DNA of 64,000 bases from RFSX01 sp964591455 (GTDB lineage Bacteria > Bacteroidota > Bacteroidia > Chitinophagales > Saprospiraceae), in contig CAZQDZ010000005.1 in NCBI GenBank assembly GCA_964591455.1, positions 1 through 64,000 of the forward strand, in the 5' to 3' direction. Shown here piece by piece: positions 60,705 to 64,000 of the stretch (within the stretch, counting starts at the first letter, position 1; each line of letters begins with the position of its first letter). Under the pieces are notes generated by a model. The model was given only the letters and a program-made list of their open reading frames with translations, was not told the origin of the DNA and did no database searches. A program made the translations under genes and the position numbers.

Positions 60705-62258
60705 ATGAAGAACACAGTTCTACTTATCGCTTTAATAATGTCATTGTCTTGTGTCTACTCTCAAAAGGGCTTTAAGACAGACTTAGTCATAGACTCACTA
60801 AGCCCTAATCATTCATTGAATGTGGTAGAACACGAGGGTAAATTTTATACTCATAGCCAGCATTTTGATTCAGAAATTGGAGTATGGAATATGGCTATGG
60901 TGGTTTTGGATGCCAACGGAAATCTGATCGATAGAAAATTTCTGAGGAATGATACTGTTGCCTTACCAAGTTTCATCAATCATGCTAACTATGATGGGGA
61001 AACGTATTCAATAATTGGCACGAAAAGAGGCATGAATAGTATTATGACTTACGATTTTATACGTGATACCTTTTATACCTCGGAACAAATATTATTGACA
61101 AAGACAAAAACAAGTGGCTCTGCGATGGAGATCGACCCTGTAACAGGTGCTAAATATGTAATTGGAGGCAACGTCCGGTTTTCTCCCTCAGATCCATTAC
61201 TATTTCAATTTAAAGTCTATAAAATTTTAGAATCAGATACTTTGTTCTATATATATGAAGATGACGATAAGCAAGTAAGATCACGTAATGCTAGAATTAA
61301 TCATGACGGCAATCTTGTGGTGGTAGGGACCAATAGTTTTGGTAATGGCTATCAGAATCAGGATTCCAGTTTTATAGCCATCTTTGACCCTGACCTTAAT
61401 CTGATATCGAGTACTTTATTCAGTAATGAGCAAGCTCCAGCCAGAGTATACAAAGGAATGTGTATTGATTCCAGAAATGAAATAGTATGCACACATGAAA
61501 AGAGAGCGCTTATAGATACGACCCTTCAAGTAAGTGATCCCAATAATGATAACTTATTAATACCAGGCATGATGAAGTTTGATGAAGAAGGAAAGCATCT
61601 TTGGACAGTTGATATTGGTAATAACATAAACAATACTTCTTTTTATGGTACCTGGGAAGCGGTCATAGAATCACAAGAAAAGGATGGTTACATTATTGCT
61701 GGCTCAGAGAGTTATCTGTCAGAACGAAGGGATACCTTACTTGCATCTGCTGCCCTAGCTAAAGTATCCTTGGACGGAGATAGTCTATGGATGCGACGAT
61801 ATAGTTACGAAAGAGAAGGAGCGGTAGCTGCAGATGAGTTCAATGATGTGTATCCCACTTCTGATGGTGGCTATATAGCAGTAGGACGATCAAGTGGATA
61901 TCGTACAGTAGGTGTGGACAGTCCTAGTCTATATTCCATCATACTAAAAGTGGATAGTGAGGGGAGATTAGATACAGCGACTACTAGTGTCATCACTGTA
62001 GATGAGCAAGAAGATAGTATCCTCATCTTTCCTAATCCTAGTTCTGGAAGAGTATGCATACAACAAGAAGGGCAGGAATTCTATAATGCAGAATTATTGA
62101 GCCCATCTGGACAGTTGATCAAAAAATTTGAGCTGCTCGCAGATAATCATCATGTGATATTAAGTTCAGATACTTTTAGTGAGTCTGGGATGTATCTATT
62201 GAGATTAAGGAATAAGCAAGGAGAAATTAAAGCCAAAAAGATTGTGGTAGAGAGATGA
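60705..62258 (+). CDS. T9SS-sorted beta-propeller-like protein
   Basis: Signal peptide (~1-20, SCVYSQ), a ~410-residue body with propeller-type repeats (FHVDP-like blades such as VDANGNLIDRKF and DGGYIAVGRSSGYR, similar to 'kxdxxGxxxW' surface proteins), and a type A T9SS sorting domain (~440-517). The last carries ILIFPNPSSGRVCI, AELLSPSGQLI and SGMYLLRLRNKQGEIKAKKIVVER. No enzyme domain is recognised. Start ATG 60705 gives a proper signal peptide. It follows the terminator at 60666-60692 and so has its own transcript; a 255-base gap leads to pheT. Confidence 0.8.
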   Translation: MKNTVLLIALIMSLSCVYSQKGFKTDLVIDSLSPNHSLNVVEHEGKFYTHSQHFDSEIGVWNMAMVVLDANGNLIDRKFLRNDTVALPSFINHANYDGETYSIIGTKRGMNSIMTYDFIRDTFYTSEQILLTKTKTSGSAMEIDPVTGAKYVIGGNVRFSPSDPLLFQFKVYKILESDTLFYIYEDDDKQVRSRNARINHDGNLVVVGTNSFGNGYQNQDSSFIAIFDPDLNLISSTLFSNEQAPARVYKGMCIDSRNEIVCTHEKRALIDTTLQVSDPNNDNLLIPGMMKFDEEGKHLWTVDIGNNINNTSFYGTWEAVIESQEKDGYIIAGSESYLSERRDTLLASAALAKVSLDGDSLWMRRYSYEREGAVAADEFNDVYPTSDGGYIAVGRSSGYRTVGVDSPSLYSIILKVDSEGRLDTATTSVITVDEQEDSILIFPNPSSGRVCIQQEGQEFYNAELLSPSGQLIKKFELLADNHHVILSSDTFSESGMYLLRLRNKQGEIKAKKIVVER

Positions 62259-62513
62259 TAATTGCGACCCTTTGAAACACTAAAAGACGAAAGGTAATTC
62301 TCACCTTGTCGAAGACATATAAACATCATTGCATAGCTATCACCCCGAAGGAGTCTCTATTGTATTTTACTTAATGAAAAATCTTACTCTTAATAGCTTA
62401 AGCCTTAGACAAGAGCATCAGACAACACACACTTCACAACAAATCCATTAAACATTTGCCAGTAGAGAATAACAACTATCTTTGCCGACTGATTTATAAA
62501 TGAATATTCGTAC
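62259..62513. other. Intergenic region before pheT
   Basis: 255 bases. It holds the pheT promoter (62455-62484). The remainder is unremarkable AT-rich DNA; no attenuator-like hairpin with T-run or Phe-rich leader peptide was seen. Confidence 0.5.
62455..62484 (+). promoter_or_regulatory. Consensus Bacteroidota promoter for pheT
   Basis: TTTG (62455-62458), 18 bases, then TATCTTTG (62477-62484), a near-perfect -33/-7 pair. Transcription would start near 62491, about 23 bases before the pheT ATG. Confidence 0.75.
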
Positions 62514-64000
62514 ATGAATCTATCCTACAAATGGTTAAAGAGATATCTAGACATTGAGATATCTATAGAATCGCTTTCTGAAATTCTGACGATGATCGGT
62601 CTAGAAGTAGAAGGCATAGAGAAAGTAGAAACAATCAAGGGTGGCCTCAAAGGCATCGTGGTTGGGTATGTGGAGCAGTGTGATAAGCACCCTAATGCAG
62701 ATAAGCTATCAGTAACAAAAGTCAATATTGGAGAGATAGAGCACAAGCAGATTGTTTGTGGAGCGCCCAATGTGGCTGCAGGCCAGAAGGTATTAGTGGC
62801 TACTGTTGGTGCCACCTTACATCCTGCTGACGCCGACCCTTGGAAAATCAAGAAAGGAAAAATAAGAGGCGAAGTTTCTGAAGGGATGATTTGCGCTGAG
62901 GATGAGTTGGGTCTCGGGACAGACCATAGTGGGATTATAGTATTGCCTGATGATGTACCGATAGGCAGTCTAGCCGCTGATTATTATAATATCTCAGACG
63001 ACTATGTATTCGACATAGGACTGACACCCAATCGATCAGATGCGACCTCTCATCTTGGAGCAGCTAAAGATTTAGCCGCCTATCTGAAGATCCACAAGAA
63101 TAGGAAAGAATCGGTCAAAGAGCCTATTGTGACTGATTTCAAAGTAGATGTAGATAAGCCTGCTATAAAGGTGGTGGTAGAAAATGAAGCGCAGTGTCCA
63201 CGATATACAGGCATCTCATTGGCTGATGTTAAAGTAGGACCGTCACCACAGTGGATGAGAGACCTCCTTGTTTCTATAGGCGTCAGACCTATTAATAATA
63301 TAGTAGACATTACCAATTTTGTCTTACACGAGCTAGGACAGCCTTTACATGCCTTTGATCAAGATAAAATCCAAAATGGTGAAGTTAGAGTTAAGAATCT
63401 TCCCCAGGGTTCTAAATTTCTAAGCTTGGATGAGCAAGAAAGAACCTTAAGGTCAGATGACCTGATGATATGTGATGGTAATGATAATCCGATGTGTATT
63501 GCTGGTGTCTTTGGGGGTTTGAATAGTGGCGTATCAGAGAATACAACAAATATATTTTTAGAGTCAGCACATTTTGCGGCCAGCGCTGTCAGGCAAACAA
63601 GTACACATCATTTACTACGAACAGATGCAGCCAAGATATTCGAAAAAGGCTCTGACCCCAATATTACCGTCTATGCACTGGAACGTGCCGCCTTACTTAT
63701 GAAGGAATATGCGGGGGCAACCATTGTATCAGAGATTACAGACCATTATCCTAAGGAAATAGAGCCAGTAGAAATTCCAATTGGCTATGCCAAAATCAAT
63801 CGGATCATCGGCACAGAGTTAGAGAAACAAGAGGTGCATGATATTCTCAGAGCAATGGAGATGGAGCTAAAACCGGTAGATGAAGATACGATTATCGTAA
63901 AGGTGCCTACCAATAAAGCTGATGTGACCAGAGATGTGGATATTATAGAAGAGATACTTAGAATCTATGGTTTCAATACGGTGCCTATTCCTGCCCAGCT
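62514..64000 (+). CDS. pheT: Phenylalanine-tRNA ligase beta subunit (partial)
   Basis: Beta subunit of the Phe-tRNA ligase tetramer, cut off by the window end after about 495 codons (full length is about 800 residues). MNLSYKWLKRYLDIE opens the chain; the tRNA-binding EMAP/OB domain (~40-150) has CDKHPNADKLSVTKV and QIVCGAPNVAAGQKV. The B3/B4 editing domain region includes NRSDATSHLGAAKDLA (~174-189), RPINNIVDITNF (~260-271), HELGQPLHAFD and CIAGVFGG. B5 starts near 415. It is at a distant site from pheS (13086-14117), so the two subunits are not cotranscribed. Confidence 0.95.
   Translation, partial: MNLSYKWLKRYLDIEISIESLSEILTMIGLEVEGIEKVETIKGGLKGIVVGYVEQCDKHPNADKLSVTKVNIGEIEHKQIVCGAPNVAAGQKVLVATVGATLHPADADPWKIKKGKIRGEVSEGMICAEDELGLGTDHSGIIVLPDDVPIGSLAADYYNISDDYVFDIGLTPNRSDATSHLGAAKDLAAYLKIHKNRKESVKEPIVTDFKVDVDKPAIKVVVENEAQCPRYTGISLADVKVGPSPQWMRDLLVSIGVRPINNIVDITNFVLHELGQPLHAFDQDKIQNGEVRVKNLPQGSKFLSLDEQERTLRSDDLMICDGNDNPMCIAGVFGGLNSGVSENTTNIFLESAHFAASAVRQTSTHHLLRTDAAKIFEKGSDPNITVYALERAALLMKEYAGATIVSEITDHYPKEIEPVEIPIGYAKINRIIGTELEKQEVHDILRAMEMELKPVDEDTIIVKVPTNKADVTRDVDIIEEILRIYGFNTVPIPAQ

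Noticed and set aside
1..64000. tRNA, rRNA or insertion sequences
   Set aside because: I looked for tRNA cloverleaf-like T-loop sequences (GTTCGAATC type), rRNA-like stretches and transposase motifs and found none that hold up; a short structured RNA could still have been missed.

Overview
The window comes from a marine-type member of the Bacteroidota, most likely Saprospirales or a relative. The reasons are the AT-rich DNA, many -7 promoter boxes of the Bacteroidota form TAnnTTTG with few Shine-Dalgarno sequences, and a set of lineage-specific families. These include PorP/SprF, a PorE-like OmpA protein, type IX secretion (T9SS) C-terminal sorting domains, a CHU_C gliding-type C-terminus, DUF4834, a Bat aerotolerance operon, and collagen-like surface proteins with the typical Bacteroidota N-terminal domain. 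I saw no tRNA, rRNA, CRISPR array or transposase.

Layout. 0.1-3.7 kb: a bacterial GH47 mannosidase lipoprotein abutting two membrane bPH2 proteins. 3.8-6.9 kb: a tiny DUF4834 protein, an RluA-type pseudouridine synthase, ThiL and a lytic transglycosylase. 6.9-10.3 kb: an accessory islet. It holds a decayed fragment of an amidase (gatA) 3' end, three small leftward genes led by a PD-(D/E)XK-type nuclease, and a divergent XRE-ImmA metallopeptidase plus PIN-domain pair. The two arms share a promoter region with three copies of a TTGTGTACA-type operator. 10.3-14.1 kb: a leftward pheS-hisS-gatA operon. 14.2-23 kb: housekeeping and envelope genes (O-antigen ligase-like, TauE-like, UPF0104-like, NfuA, inositol phosphatase family, MacB-type permease, M28 peptidase, DUF2279).

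23.2-29.6 kb: a T9SS-associated PorP/SprF plus PorE-like pair and two lipoproteins sharing a repeated domain. 29.7-37.7 kb: the complete moxR-DUF58-batA-batB-batC-batD operon, with an extra stand-alone BatD N-terminal domain. 37.8-39.3 kb: asnS. 39.5-47.4 kb: a surface cluster. It has a lipoprotein, an ECF sigma factor overlapping a protein that joins an anti-sigma-like inner-membrane N-terminus to an outer-membrane barrel, a T9SS-sorted protein and three tandem collagen-like proteins. 47.5-51.2 kb: two thioredoxin-fold proteins, a lipoprotein, a YgjP-type metallopeptidase and SerC. 51.4-64 kb: a large CHU_C surface protein, a glutamate-cysteine ligase-like/CBS fusion, a DUF6029-Omp28 cluster followed by a severed T9SS sorting domain, a T9SS-sorted protein, and the start of pheT, which runs off the window.

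The two best candidates for something not yet described are the islet at 7.3-10.3 kb, a divergent nuclease / XRE-ImmA-PIN module next to a gatA 3' remnant, and the sigma factor / trans-envelope barrel / collagen cluster at 39.5-47.4 kb. Several gene starts were moved from the longest open frame to the first well-supported codon; the reasons are in the entries.
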